Source: Fidelibacterota bacterium
Lineage (GTDB): Bacteria; Fidelibacterota; UBA2242; JAFGTP01
DNA: 28,734 bases
Assembly (NCBI GenBank): GCA_021734005.1
Contig: JAIPJV010000002.1
Coordinates: forward strand, 1 to 28,734
Direction: 5' to 3'
This document shows positions 15,988 to 25,681 of this stretch, piece by piece (position 1 is the stretch's first letter; each line of letters opens with the position of its first letter). The translations under genes were made by a program, and so were the position numbers. Under the pieces are notes generated by a model that searched no databases, was not told the origin of the DNA, and was given only the letters and a program-made list of their open reading frames with translations.

Positions 15988-18882
15988 TTGAGAGATTCAA
16001 GGAAGTACATAATTTTCTTTCTTTTCTTAATTCCATTTTTATTGTCTGCTGGAACAACTGGTAAAATTGCTGGTAGAGTTGTTGACAAACAAACTGGCGA
16101 GCCGCTACCCGGTGTCAATATTTTATTAGAAGATACCCAAATGGGTACGGCAACAGATAAAAATGGTGAATATTTTATAATTAATGTGCCTGTCGGAACC
16201 TATACACTTAGAGCCCAGATGATCGGATATGCACCTTATCGAGTGAAAAATGTGCAAGTAATGGTAGATCTGACGACTCAGATAGATATAGAAATGGCAT
16301 CAGCAGATATCCAGGGTGAAGCTGTAGAAGTTATTGCTAAGCGGCCAATTGTTCAAAAGGATGTGACCTCGGGCCAGTCGATAGTATCTTCCCAGGAAAT
16401 TGAGTCTATGCCTGTCGAATCTTTTACTGATGTTATGTCAACTAAAGCTGGTGTCACAACCGGTGCAAATGGAGCGCTGCATATCAGAGGCGGTCGTTCA
16501 TCGGAAATTGGTTACATGGTAGATGGCATTTCAGTTTCTGATCCTACCTGGGGCGGCATGCCAGTTGGTGTCGAAAATTCAGCAATTCAAGAATTACAGG
16601 TTGTCAGCGGTACCTTTAATGCTGAATATGGCCAGGCAATGTCAGGTCTGGTGAATATTGTTACCAAAGATGGAGGAAAAAATTATCACGGAAAAATTTC
16701 ATCATATCTGGGTGATTACGTCACAAATCACACAGAAACTTTTATGAATATTGACGATATAAATCCGGTTGCAATGACCAATATTAATGCAAATTTGAGT
16801 GGGCCTATACCTTTTACCAATAATAAATTGACCTTTTTTAGTTCTTTTCGAAATTATTACAATGAAGGCCGCTTTTATGGAAAAGAGGAACACTCACCTA
16901 ATGATGTAATGTTTGTGCCTCCCCAAACTGTTTCAACACTTGCCAGTAGTCCTTTTGGTGATGATCTCAATTATTATGAGCAGTTTAATGATCTGGATGG
17001 AAATGAAAAATTTGATGGTGGAGAATCCTTTATTGACAAAAATGGCAATGGCACCTATGATTTTGGAATAGATGAAATTGTTGACCAGAATAACAATGGT
17101 GAATTGGATGGCGAATATTATGTTGACTATGATAATGACAGTACCTGGGATAGCGGATTTAGCGGCGATGGAGATTATGTACCAATGAGCTGGTATAGAA
17201 AAACTACAATGCAAAATAAACTTACCTACAAACTGACTCCCAAAATAAAATTTAAATATAATATGTTCTACTCAAATATTGATAATAAAACTTATAGTAG
17301 TTATCATCGTTATAAATACAATCCTCAGGGACAACCCACAAGACACAGATTAAACTGGACTCATATATTAAAATTGAGTCACACTCTAGGACAGGGACTG
17401 TATTATGATTTGAAATTCTCCTACATGGACTCTAAAGACGAAACCTATGTCTATGAGAACTGGCAGGATGAAGGCTATTATCCGAATATCTTGTTTCAGA
17501 CCTTTGGCTATGAATTCTATGGCGGCGGAATTTATCCCGGCCATACCCATCGACATAATACGAGTGCAGGCCTTGATTTTGATCTGGCCTGGCAGATGAA
17601 CAATCAGCATCAATTCAAAACCGGCATTGAAGCCAAATATCACACTATGGATTATCATAGTTTCAATGTAATTATTAATGAAACCAGTAATTGGGAGCCT
17701 ACTCGATATTCACCCGAGACAAGTACCGGGAATGATAAATATACGCGAAATCCCATGGAATTTTCCTACTATATACAGGATAAAATTGAATTCACTGATA
17801 TGATTGTCAATATGGGAATCAGATTTGATTACTTTGATGCCAATTCTGTTGTTCCAAAAGACCTAAAAGATACCCTTCTTGTTGTTGAAAACCGTTCTTC
17901 GAGCGACCAGCTTAAGACAGAACCTTCCAATATTCAGTTTCAATGGAGCCCCCGTCTTGGCATATCTTATCCTATTACTGATCGTGGCAATATTCATTTC
18001 TCCTATGGACATTTTTTCCAGATTCCACCTTTTGCTTACCTCTATTCCAATCCTGAAATGGAAATTATATCTGGTGCTTTTAATAGTATTCTGGGTAATG
18101 CTAATTTGAAACCTCAAAAAACAGTTAAATATGAAATAGGATTTACTCAGGGGCTTACTGAAAATATTAAATTGGATGTCACTACCTATTACAATGATAT
18201 AAAAAATTTATTAGGAATGGAAGTTCACGAATTGTATAGTGCGGGTGATAAGTATACACGCTATAAAAACAGAGATTATGGCTATAGTAAAGGTGTTACA
18301 TTTTCTTTAGAGAGACGCAAAATTGATTGGATTGGTGCTTCTCTTGACTATACTTATCAGGTTGCAAGAGGAAATGCTTCTGACCCGGATGCTGTTTTTT
18401 ATGATAATCAGACTCAACCGCCCCGGGAAAGTGAGAAAAAGGTTGTTCCTCTTGATTGGGATCAGACTCATTCTTTGAATTTAATGGTCTCAGTAGGACC
18501 TGAAACCTGGAATGTATCTATACTTGGAAAACTGTCTTCAGGTTATCCTTATACCCCTGAATTTCAGGGCTACAGAATTGCCAAAGAAAATAGTGAACGT
18601 AAGCCTTTTCTGATGACCTGGGATCTTTACGCTAATAAATCCTTTAGAATTAGCCAAAAAATGAATATTTCTGCTTTCATAAAAATATACAATATTTTTG
18701 ATCGACTTAATGAAGAGTATGTTTTTGATGATACCGGGCGGGCTACCTATTCTCTTATTCCAAATTATACACCTGATCACGGTGATGAGTATGGAAGACA
18801 CAGCTTATCAGATTATTTAAATAGAAATTGGTACTTTAGTGCTCCCCGAGAAATAAGAATTGGATTTTCAATAGGATTCTAA
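15988..18882 (+). CDS. TonB-dependent outer-membrane receptor with CarboxypepD_reg-like domain (cassette 2)
   Basis: The 964-aa product has the same order of parts as the cassette 1 receptor: signal peptide (about 1-21), CarboxypepD_reg-like domain (about 25-105), TonB-box-like E-A-V-E-V-I-A at 111-117, plug (about 118-230, H-I-R-G-G-R and M-V-D-G-I), and a long barrel. The segment around residues 198-220 (N-A-E-Y-G-Q-A-M-S-G) is almost identical in both, while barrel loops differ, as expected for paralogues with different ligands. A 60-residue Asp/Asn-rich insert at about 332-394, with several D-x-N-G-N/D-G calcium-type motifs, lies in a predicted outer loop where the other receptor has none. 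The start codon is TTG: AGGAG (15976-15980) lies seven bases before it and the reading gives a good signal peptide. It is the first gene of a three-gene operon. The ligand is unknown. Confidence 0.92.
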   Translation: MRDSRKYIIFFLFLIPFLLSAGTTGKIAGRVVDKQTGEPLPGVNILLEDTQMGTATDKNGEYFIINVPVGTYTLRAQMIGYAPYRVKNVQVMVDLTTQIDIEMASADIQGEAVEVIAKRPIVQKDVTSGQSIVSSQEIESMPVESFTDVMSTKAGVTTGANGALHIRGGRSSEIGYMVDGISVSDPTWGGMPVGVENSAIQELQVVSGTFNAEYGQAMSGLVNIVTKDGGKNYHGKISSYLGDYVTNHTETFMNIDDINPVAMTNINANLSGPIPFTNNKLTFFSSFRNYYNEGRFYGKEEHSPNDVMFVPPQTVSTLASSPFGDDLNYYEQFNDLDGNEKFDGGESFIDKNGNGTYDFGIDEIVDQNNNGELDGEYYVDYDNDSTWDSGFSGDGDYVPMSWYRKTTMQNKLTYKLTPKIKFKYNMFYSNIDNKTYSSYHRYKYNPQGQPTRHRLNWTHILKLSHTLGQGLYYDLKFSYMDSKDETYVYENWQDEGYYPNILFQTFGYEFYGGGIYPGHTHRHNTSAGLDFDLAWQMNNQHQFKTGIEAKYHTMDYHSFNVIINETSNWEPTRYSPETSTGNDKYTRNPMEFSYYIQDKIEFTDMIVNMGIRFDYFDANSVVPKDLKDTLLVVENRSSSDQLKTEPSNIQFQWSPRLGISYPITDRGNIHFSYGHFFQIPPFAYLYSNPEMEIISGAFNSILGNANLKPQKTVKYEIGFTQGLTENIKLDVTTYYNDIKNLLGMEVHELYSAGDKYTRYKNRDYGYSKGVTFSLERRKIDWIGASLDYTYQVARGNASDPDAVFYDNQTQPPRESEKKVVPLDWDQTHSLNLMVSVGPETWNVSILGKLSSGYPYTPEFQGYRIAKENSERKPFLMTWDLYANKSFRISQKMNISAFIKIYNIFDRLNEEYVFDDTGRATYSLIPNYTPDHGDEYGRHSLSDYLNRNWYFSAPREIRIGFSIGF

Positions 18883-18903
18883 TTAATTGAGGTTATTTAT
18901 ATT

Positions 18904-21900
18904 ATGAAAAAATATGTATTTTTATCATTAATTATTTGCCTGGGAATGGTTTTCACACTTTCCGGAGAGCAAAAAACATTTAATAATCCAAAAACAGGGG
19001 AGTCTATAACAATGCCCCGCAAAGGCTCTTCTCCTGCGGATTGGAAACGTTACCACGATTATCAAAATTCTCTATATAAAACACTTGGCAGAATTGATCG
19101 TGCTTCCGGAATTCATAAAGGTAACCGGGTAAGAACACTATTTTATAATTATGGTACAATTGGTAAACCCCAAACTGAGCCTTCGTTAGAATGGCCAATT
19201 GGTAGCAATGAAGGCTATGGATTTGAGTTCGGTGTGATTGTTGGTTCAAAAGTTAGAGTAGAAAATGGTACATATAAACATATCCTCTCAGAATCTTTAA
19301 CCGGGGGGGATAAATCACCTGGTGGTGCTTCCTGGGGCTGGGAACCATTACCCGGCTACAATGATCCGTCTCGTTCTGACGTAGCAATGAGTACTTCATC
19401 GGATATTAATCAGGATGGCAAACCGGACTCCTGGCCACCTGCTCAAACTGAAGATAATAAATTTTGGTATAGCATTAATGATCCGGAACATGAAAAGTAT
19501 CCCGGTTTCTATGCCTGGCCTGGTGAATATGGTCATGGTGTGACCACAGCAGATGAAGAAAGTTACTGGATAATGAATGATTATTATAACAAGGAGTTTA
19601 ACCGTACTGAGTTTGATTATCCTTCAATTGAGGAGGATACTTCCGAAGACGGAACTATGGATGAAATTTATCACTCTGATATTTCCGATAATTTTTACTA
19701 TCCTGATACAACTGATATGGAAAGAGGCGGTATTGGACTTCGTGCTGAGTGCCGCGGATATCAGTGGGCTCACACTCTGGCTCAGGACTGTATTTTCTTT
19801 ATTTATGAATTTACCAATGTAGGTACAGAAGATCTTGATAATGCGATTTTTGGGATGTTTGGTGATCCCCATGTCGGTGGTGCTAATGATTATTCTGATG
19901 ATGATGCCTCTTATGATACAAAAATAGATATGGTTTATGCCTGGGATCATGATTTTCAAGGAGAAACTGGCTATAGACCTGGGTATTTTGGCTACAAATT
20001 TTTAGAAAGTCCCGGTGAACCTAATGATGGCAAGGATAATGATGAAGACGGTATGCTGAATGAATCTATGCAGGACGGTATTGATAATGATGGTGATTGG
20101 CTGGCTTATGAAGATTATAATGGAAATGGTGTCTGGGATGAAGAGGAGCCCTTAAATGATGACCTGGGAACTGATGGTCTGGGGCCAAAAGATGGGCTAA
20201 AGTATCCCGGTCCTGATGAAGATGGCACCCAGGGTAATGGGCAACCTGATCCCGGCGAGAGCAATTTTGATCAAACCGATCTAGATGAAGCCGATCAGAT
20301 TGGTTTAACAGCCTTTAGCGTGATTACCTATGGTGCTATGTCGGCATCTAATGATGAAGCTTTTTACAATATGATGAATTCAGCAATCGAAGATTCTAAC
20401 TTTGCTCAAAACTGTGATAATGTTTATCTCTATTCTTCAGGGCCTATTAAATTGTATCCTAATAATACCCGAAGATTTTCGATTGCAGTACTATTTGGTT
20501 ATGATCAGGCGGACCTGTTCCATTCAGCGGGAATTGTACAACAGATATATAATGCTGGTTATAGATTTGTAAAAGCTCCGGAAAAACCGCGCGTAACTTC
20601 AGTAGCAGGCGATGGAGAAGTGACCCTGTACTGGGATGACCGTTCTGAATTTTCAAGGGATCCTGTTTATGGCTATGACTTTGAAGGTTACGCCATCTAT
20701 CGTTCTACTGATTATGGTTTTAATGATCCTTTCAATATTACCGATGCCCAGGGTAATCCCAAATTGTGGGAACCAATTGCCCGTTTTGATATTGATAATC
20801 ATATTTCCGGTCCCCATGAAATTGAACAGACTAATGGAATTCATTATTATATGGGGGATAATACCGGTCTTCAGCATTCTTTCACCGATACAACTGTTAT
20901 GAATGGACGGACATATTATTACGCTGTTGTTGCTTATGACTCAGGTTCGGTGAAAAATACTGTACCGCCAACCGAGTGCACAAAAAATATTGAAAAAACA
21001 GTAACAGGTGATATTCGTCTCGATGACAATACTGCCATGGTTACACCACAGGCACCTGCAGCTGGATATGAAAAACCTGATTATACTTTGTCGGAAAATA
21101 ATACTGAATACGGTGGAACTGGCAAGGTAAATCTTGAGATAATTGATCCGACAGAAATTAAAAATGACCAGGATTATAAACTACAATTTTTAGATACATC
21201 AAATGATACTATTGACAATGATGATGATGGTAAAATTGATTCTCTTGATATTGACGAATTAGCCCGAAACACAGTTTCCTATAGTTTATTAAATGTAACA
21301 GATCCTGATAATCAGAAAGTTTTATTTGAAAACTCTCAATATCTAAATGGAGAAGACCGTAATCCTTATATAGATGGTTTAAAAATTCAGGTCTGGAACG
21401 ATGAAATTGAGATCGATTATGAAAATACTGGCTGGGTTGAAGGCAATTGTAATTATGATCTAGCGATTAGAGTTTATAAAGAAGGTGGCGGAGTTGCTTT
21501 TCCCAGTGATTTTGAATTAACAGTTGCTGATCAGGTCGTATCTCAGGATGCACTGAACAATGATTGTCAATTTACAATGCTGGATCTAACAGAGCAGGAT
21601 ACTGCTGATTATATCCTTTTTAAATCGGAAAAGGGCAAAATAATTGATGAAACCGAAATAATTCCTGCTGTTTACTTAAATGGAGCCCCAAAAGGTACCT
21701 GGAAATATACCTTCAACTCGAGAACGCCAAGTGTTCAGGCTATGTTTCGGGATAATGCCGGAAACCTTTGGTTTGGCTCTGATGGTGGAGGCTTGACCAG
21801 ATATGCTTCACAAAAATGGAAGCGATGGGAGTCAACTAATGACGGAATTGAAAGTAAAGTTGTAACCTGTTTTGCTGAAAGCCAGAAATTGAGTCAGGCT

Positions 21901-23037
21901 GATGAATTAAAAACAGTATTCATTGGGACTAAATCAGGACTAAATCTTTGGAATGGCTATGAAATGTTAAATGTTCAGGATTTGAAACTGGTAAATAATC
22001 ATATCAATGCTCTTATTACTGATGCTGATGGCGATGTCTGGGCTGGTACAAACGAAGGAATTATTTTCCTGCGACCAGGTTATCAGAATCAACAAACAAT
22101 AGAAAACATTCAATTTACTAATCAGGATAGTGTTCCTTCAAATACAATTACTGCCCTCTACCGGGATTCTGAAAATAAAATTTGGATTGGTACTGATGCA
22201 GGTATCTCAGTTTATGATAATGGAAACTGGTCACCAACTCTTGAGAATATAAATGTTAATGATTTTGTTGAATGGAGTGGTCAGGTTTACGTAGCCACAG
22301 ACAAAGGACTTTATAGAGGATCGCAACTGGAAAATGTTGGTAGCACTCCTATTTCTGATAATATTATCTATGCACTTGAAGAGTATCAAAGTGCACTCTA
22401 TGTTGCGGTTAATGGAAGCGATGACATAAAAGGATTATATAAAACCGATGACGGTAGTAATTTTGACCATCTTTCTGTAGCAAGTGGTGAATTAACTGAT
22501 GATGATGTTATTTCCCTCTATCATGATGAAATAACTAATAAACTGTATGCAGGTAATATTAATGGGTTGGATTATTATTCTGAGGATGAAGGCTGGGCCA
22601 GTTATAATCCTGAGCCTGGTGACCGTTTAAGAATCAGTACGAAGAAACCTTTCTCTCATCTTGATGTTTATAGATTCAATACAGATGCGGCCCAAGTGGC
22701 AGAAGAAAAAGCCAAGAAGGAACTTGATGATATTGCCGTTGTTCCCAATCCTTATGTTGCCACAGCTGTATGGGAACCGAAACCTGATTTTGTGACTGGC
22801 AGAGGTGAAAGAAGAATTTACTTTATCAATCTTCCCAATAAAGGCACGATTAGAATATTTACAGTGAATGGCGAACTTGTGAAAACTATACCAATCGAAA
22901 ATAATATTTTCAATGGTGCTGTTTCCTGGAATTTGCTCAACGAAGATAATCTTGAAATTGCTTATGGTGTCTATGTTTATCATGTTGAGACGGAAGACTA
23001 TGGCACCAAGATTGGTAAGTTTGCAATTGTTAAATAA
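18904..23037 (+). CDS. 1377-aa secreted Asp-rich / FN3-like / Reg_prop propeller protein with T9SS sorting tail (cassette 2)
   Basis: This is a paralogue of the 1611-aa protein. After a signal peptide (about 1-20) come the L-F-Y-N-Y-G module, W-E-P-L-P-G-Y, R-G-Y-Q-W-A-H, and an Asp-rich segment at about 372-462 with D-G-I-D-N-D-G-D-W. A fibronectin-III-like module lies at about 558-685, Reg_prop-like blades at about 937-1232 (L-W-F-G-S-D-G-G-G-L, I-W-I-G-T-D-A-G-I), and a C-terminal sorting-type domain from about 1271 (V-V-P-N-P-Y to G-K-F-A-I-V-K). It is shorter than its paralogue mainly because the second Asp-rich stretch is reduced to a short D-N-D-D-D-G segment near residue 775. GAGG (18889-18892) is 11 bases from ATG, a rather long spacing. 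It starts 21 bp after the receptor and ends 16 bp before the PorV-like gene, so it is in the operon. Function is unknown; surface display and partnership with the receptor are inferred. Confidence 0.88.
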   Translation: MKKYVFLSLIICLGMVFTLSGEQKTFNNPKTGESITMPRKGSSPADWKRYHDYQNSLYKTLGRIDRASGIHKGNRVRTLFYNYGTIGKPQTEPSLEWPIGSNEGYGFEFGVIVGSKVRVENGTYKHILSESLTGGDKSPGGASWGWEPLPGYNDPSRSDVAMSTSSDINQDGKPDSWPPAQTEDNKFWYSINDPEHEKYPGFYAWPGEYGHGVTTADEESYWIMNDYYNKEFNRTEFDYPSIEEDTSEDGTMDEIYHSDISDNFYYPDTTDMERGGIGLRAECRGYQWAHTLAQDCIFFIYEFTNVGTEDLDNAIFGMFGDPHVGGANDYSDDDASYDTKIDMVYAWDHDFQGETGYRPGYFGYKFLESPGEPNDGKDNDEDGMLNESMQDGIDNDGDWLAYEDYNGNGVWDEEEPLNDDLGTDGLGPKDGLKYPGPDEDGTQGNGQPDPGESNFDQTDLDEADQIGLTAFSVITYGAMSASNDEAFYNMMNSAIEDSNFAQNCDNVYLYSSGPIKLYPNNTRRFSIAVLFGYDQADLFHSAGIVQQIYNAGYRFVKAPEKPRVTSVAGDGEVTLYWDDRSEFSRDPVYGYDFEGYAIYRSTDYGFNDPFNITDAQGNPKLWEPIARFDIDNHISGPHEIEQTNGIHYYMGDNTGLQHSFTDTTVMNGRTYYYAVVAYDSGSVKNTVPPTECTKNIEKTVTGDIRLDDNTAMVTPQAPAAGYEKPDYTLSENNTEYGGTGKVNLEIIDPTEIKNDQDYKLQFLDTSNDTIDNDDDGKIDSLDIDELARNTVSYSLLNVTDPDNQKVLFENSQYLNGEDRNPYIDGLKIQVWNDEIEIDYENTGWVEGNCNYDLAIRVYKEGGGVAFPSDFELTVADQVVSQDALNNDCQFTMLDLTEQDTADYILFKSEKGKIIDETEIIPAVYLNGAPKGTWKYTFNSRTPSVQAMFRDNAGNLWFGSDGGGLTRYASQKWKRWESTNDGIESKVVTCFAESQKLSQADELKTVFIGTKSGLNLWNGYEMLNVQDLKLVNNHINALITDADGDVWAGTNEGIIFLRPGYQNQQTIENIQFTNQDSVPSNTITALYRDSENKIWIGTDAGISVYDNGNWSPTLENINVNDFVEWSGQVYVATDKGLYRGSQLENVGSTPISDNIIYALEEYQSALYVAVNGSDDIKGLYKTDDGSNFDHLSVASGELTDDDVISLYHDEITNKLYAGNINGLDYYSEDEGWASYNPEPGDRLRISTKKPFSHLDVYRFNTDAAQVAEEKAKKELDDIAVVPNPYVATAVWEPKPDFVTGRGERRIYFINLPNKGTIRIFTVNGELVKTIPIENNIFNGAVSWNLLNEDNLEIAYGVYVYHVETEDYGTKIGKFAIVK

Positions 23038-23053
23038 GTAACTGAGGAAGCAA

Positions 23054-24097
23054 GTGATGATAAGAAAATATTTTATACTCGTATTAAGTCTAGCTTTTTT
23101 AGCCACTGGTCTAATAGGGCAGTCAAAAGTGGCAACCACAAGTGCCCAATTTCTAAAAATAGAAGTAGGGCCGCGTGCTGCAGCAATGGGAAATGCTTTT
23201 GTTGCTGTTGCCGATGATGCTACCGCATTATACTGGAATCCAGCTGGCATTACAAAAATAGGATACAATAGTGTCTCTTTTAATCATAAAGAATGGTTTG
23301 CTGGAATATCTCATGATTATGGTGCGGCTGTAATTAATTTACCAGGTATAGGTTCTATTGGTGCAAGTTTGACTTCTCTTAGTATGGGGGAGATGGATGT
23401 GAGAACAGAAATGCAACCGGATGGAACAGGTGAGTCCTTTGCCGCCGGTGATCTAGCTGTTTCTGGTTCTTTTGCCCGTGACCTTACAGACCGCTTCTCA
23501 ATAGGTTTTACAGGTAAATTTATTCGACAGCAGATCTGGCATATGAGTGCCAATTCAATGGCTCTTGACATTGGTACATTATATAAAACCCAATTCCATG
23601 GAATGAAAATTGGGATGAGCATTTCAAACTTCGGGCCTAATATGCAGCTGACAGGGCGCGATGCTTCGTTTCAATATGATCCTGACCAGGAAGCAACTGG
23701 TAATAATGATAACATAAATGCCTTTATGGAAACAGAGAAATGGCCTATACCACTTATATTTAGAGTGGGTCTGGCTATGGATGTTATTAACAATCCATTC
23801 CTAAAAGTTACCACTGCTCTTGATGCAGTGCACCCTAATGATGTAGATGAATATGTTAACTTTGGAACTGAAATTGTTTGGAATAATTTCTTAGCCTTGC
23901 GCGGTGGAATCCGCCACTGGGGTAATAGTATCTTTGCCGGTGATTCTCCAGTTGGAAATTCTGGTAGTTTAACTTTTGGAGCCGGGATTAATTATGATAT
24001 TAACAGAAATCTGAAAGTTACAGTTGACTATGCCTATCTTGATTATGGATTATTAGAAAAAACTCAGCGAGTTGCAATATCTCTAAGTTTCAGATAA
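23054..24097 (+). CDS. PorV/PorQ-family outer-membrane beta-barrel protein (cassette 2)
   Basis: The 347-aa product has a signal peptide (about 1-22) and the signature run near residues 35-70 (G-P-R-A-A-A-M-G-N-A-F-V-A, A-D-D-A-T-A-L-Y-W-N-P-A-G). The following barrel strands align along their whole length with the cassette 1 protein, sharing S-M-G-x-M, L-T-D-R-F-x-I-G-F-T-G-K and I-G-M-S-I-S-N-F-G. By family it is an outer-membrane barrel linked to T9SS; dedicated service to the propeller protein encoded upstream is my inference. The start is ambiguous: GTG 23054 is directly followed by ATG 23057, and GAGG (23044-23047) is six or nine bases away. Only one residue is at stake. It is the last gene of the operon, with a terminator 28 bp downstream. 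Confidence 0.88.
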   Translation: MMIRKYFILVLSLAFLATGLIGQSKVATTSAQFLKIEVGPRAAAMGNAFVAVADDATALYWNPAGITKIGYNSVSFNHKEWFAGISHDYGAAVINLPGIGSIGASLTSLSMGEMDVRTEMQPDGTGESFAAGDLAVSGSFARDLTDRFSIGFTGKFIRQQIWHMSANSMALDIGTLYKTQFHGMKIGMSISNFGPNMQLTGRDASFQYDPDQEATGNNDNINAFMETEKWPIPLIFRVGLAMDVINNPFLKVTTALDAVHPNDVDEYVNFGTEIVWNNFLALRGGIRHWGNSIFAGDSPVGNSGSLTFGAGINYDINRNLKVTVDYAYLDYGLLEKTQRVAISLSFR

Positions 24098-24124
24098 TAT
24101 TAAAGAACCTTTAAATCAATTTAG

Positions 24125-24167
24125 TCCTCCTTGTTATGCTTAATGGTATAACAAGGAGGATTTTTTT
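24125..24167 (+). terminator. Rho-independent terminator of receptor operon 2
   Basis: TCCTCCTTGTTAT (24125-24137) and ATAACAAGGAGGA (24148-24160) form a perfect 13-bp stem with a 10-nt loop, followed by T7 (24161-24167). It ends cassette 2 and separates it from the C39-like peptidase gene. Confidence 0.93.
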
Positions 24168-24253
24168 ATAGATTTACTCCAAACTTAAAAATTATTATTA
24201 CTACCTATCAAATAAGGACTTAGATTAATATATAAAATTTAAATTTAACTTTA

Positions 24254-25660
24254 TTGAACAAAATGGACAAAACATTGAAAATAATAAATAAATTGCTCAT
24301 CTTTGTTTGGATAATTACCATTCCATTTACAACTCTTGCCAACTTCCCCGACCAATTCATCACCATCACTGATGTTGAGGCTATGTTGCAAAATGCTGAA
24401 GAAGTTAGCGGGATCACCTATAATTCTGATACAACAGCACTTCAACTTCAGGATGGTAAGCTTAATGGTTATATTATTCTGGAAGCGCAAAATTCTGATG
24501 ATTATTTCAATCGGGGCTTGCCCTCCTGGAATGGCTCAGCACCGGATAAAAGTTCTGCTTTCGCTGTTCAGATGCGTTTTCCTGATGGAGATTCCTGGTC
24601 ACCCTGGCTGACAGTTGGATTCTGGAAAAATTATATCTGGTCTTCTTACGGATCCACTTCCTATGCTGGCGGATACATTGATTATGATTATGTTAAATTG
24701 AATGGCTATGAAAAAGAGTGGCAATTCAAAATCATGATGAAACGCACCAATAATGACTACCCTTCGCCTACTATCCATAGATTGAGCTTTTTCGTTAGTG
24801 ATACCAGAACAACAAATAGCATTAGCATTCCTGAACTTGTTGATGACGATCCTGAGGAAATTTTTATTGATACGGATTTTTTGCATCAATATGATATTGA
24901 TGATCAAATTGGTGGGAGTATTTGTTCGCCTACGTCGGTGGCTATGATTTTAAAAAGTTATGATATTGCTGTGGATCCTCTTGATTTTGCTCGAGATACT
25001 CAGGATCCCTATTATGGTTTATTTGGAGTTTGGCCGCGAGTAGTCCAGAATGCTTCTCAATATGGCCTGGATGGTGCCGTCACCCGCTATCGAAGCTGAA
25101 GTGCTGCTCGTGCAATCCTTGCTCAGGGAGGCCGTATTGCCATGTCAGTGGGACCGCCATTATATTCTGGGCATTTAATGATGCTGGCTGGTTTTGATGA
25201 AAATGGAAGGCCAATTGTGCATGATCCGGCTCAAAGTGATGGCTATGCCTATAAGTTCAGTAAATACTCTCTATCAAAATCATGGTTTGATAAAGGTGGG
25301 ATTGCTTATACTTTTTATCCAAAAGATAGCAGCCAGCTGACAGGTATTGAAGATGTTGCTTCAGAATCAGTCCCATTATCACAAAAATTCAAGCTTTTTG
25401 GCAATTATCCCAATCCTTTTAACAACAGTACTAAAATAGAATTTGCAATTCCAGATGATGGGCAGGTTGTACTGAAAATTATAGGCATTAATGGCGAAGT
25501 CCAGACCACCTTGGTTAATGGTTTTCTGGAGAGAGGATATCATAAAATTTATTGGCGTGGGAAAAATTACAGTGGTGCTAATGTATCTTCCGGTATCTAT
25601 TTTATTGCCATCCAGTTTAGAGATAAAAGCTTATCCAAACCGATAACTTTTATAAAATAA
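24254..25660 (+). pseudogene. C39-like cysteine peptidase with T9SS tail, interrupted by one in-frame TGA
   Basis: One reading frame of 468 codons is broken only by TGA at 25097-25099 (codon 282). Both sides belong to one protein: a signal peptide (about 1-29), a beta-rich region with S-W-S-P-W-L, and the peptidase_C39_2-like core with Cys224 in G-S-I-C-S-P-T-S. After the TGA come His307 in Y-S-G-H-L and Asp324 in H-D-P-A, then a sorting tail with N-Y-P-N-P-F-N. The stop separates Cys from His, so the 281-aa product would lack the catalytic His. TGG to TGA is a natural one-base explanation, since an aromatic residue would suit the local S-x-S-A-A context. The downstream part has no good ribosome site of its own. 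Starts: TTG 24254 or in-frame ATG 24263; neither has a Shine-Dalgarno sequence. It may be a nonsense-mutated gene, a sequence error, or recoding. The family cleaves peptides, often Gly-Gly leaders; this one would act outside the cell. Confidence 0.75.
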
Positions 25661-25681
25661 TTCATTATCAGAGGAGGAAGC

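Noticed and set aside
22627..23268. 213-codon open frame on the minus strand across the end of the propeller gene and the start of the second PorV-like gene
   Set aside because: It is antisense to two well-supported genes, rich in Ile, Asn and Phe without any motif, and has no ribosome site; similar antisense frames (for example 5953-6354 and 9363-9851) mirror the codon bias of the real genes.
25097..25160. Selenocysteine insertion at the in-frame TGA
   Set aside because: I see only a short GCAA/TTGC pairing downstream and no convincing SECIS-like hairpin, and the position is not a catalytic Cys in the family as I know it. Not excluded, but less likely than a point mutation.
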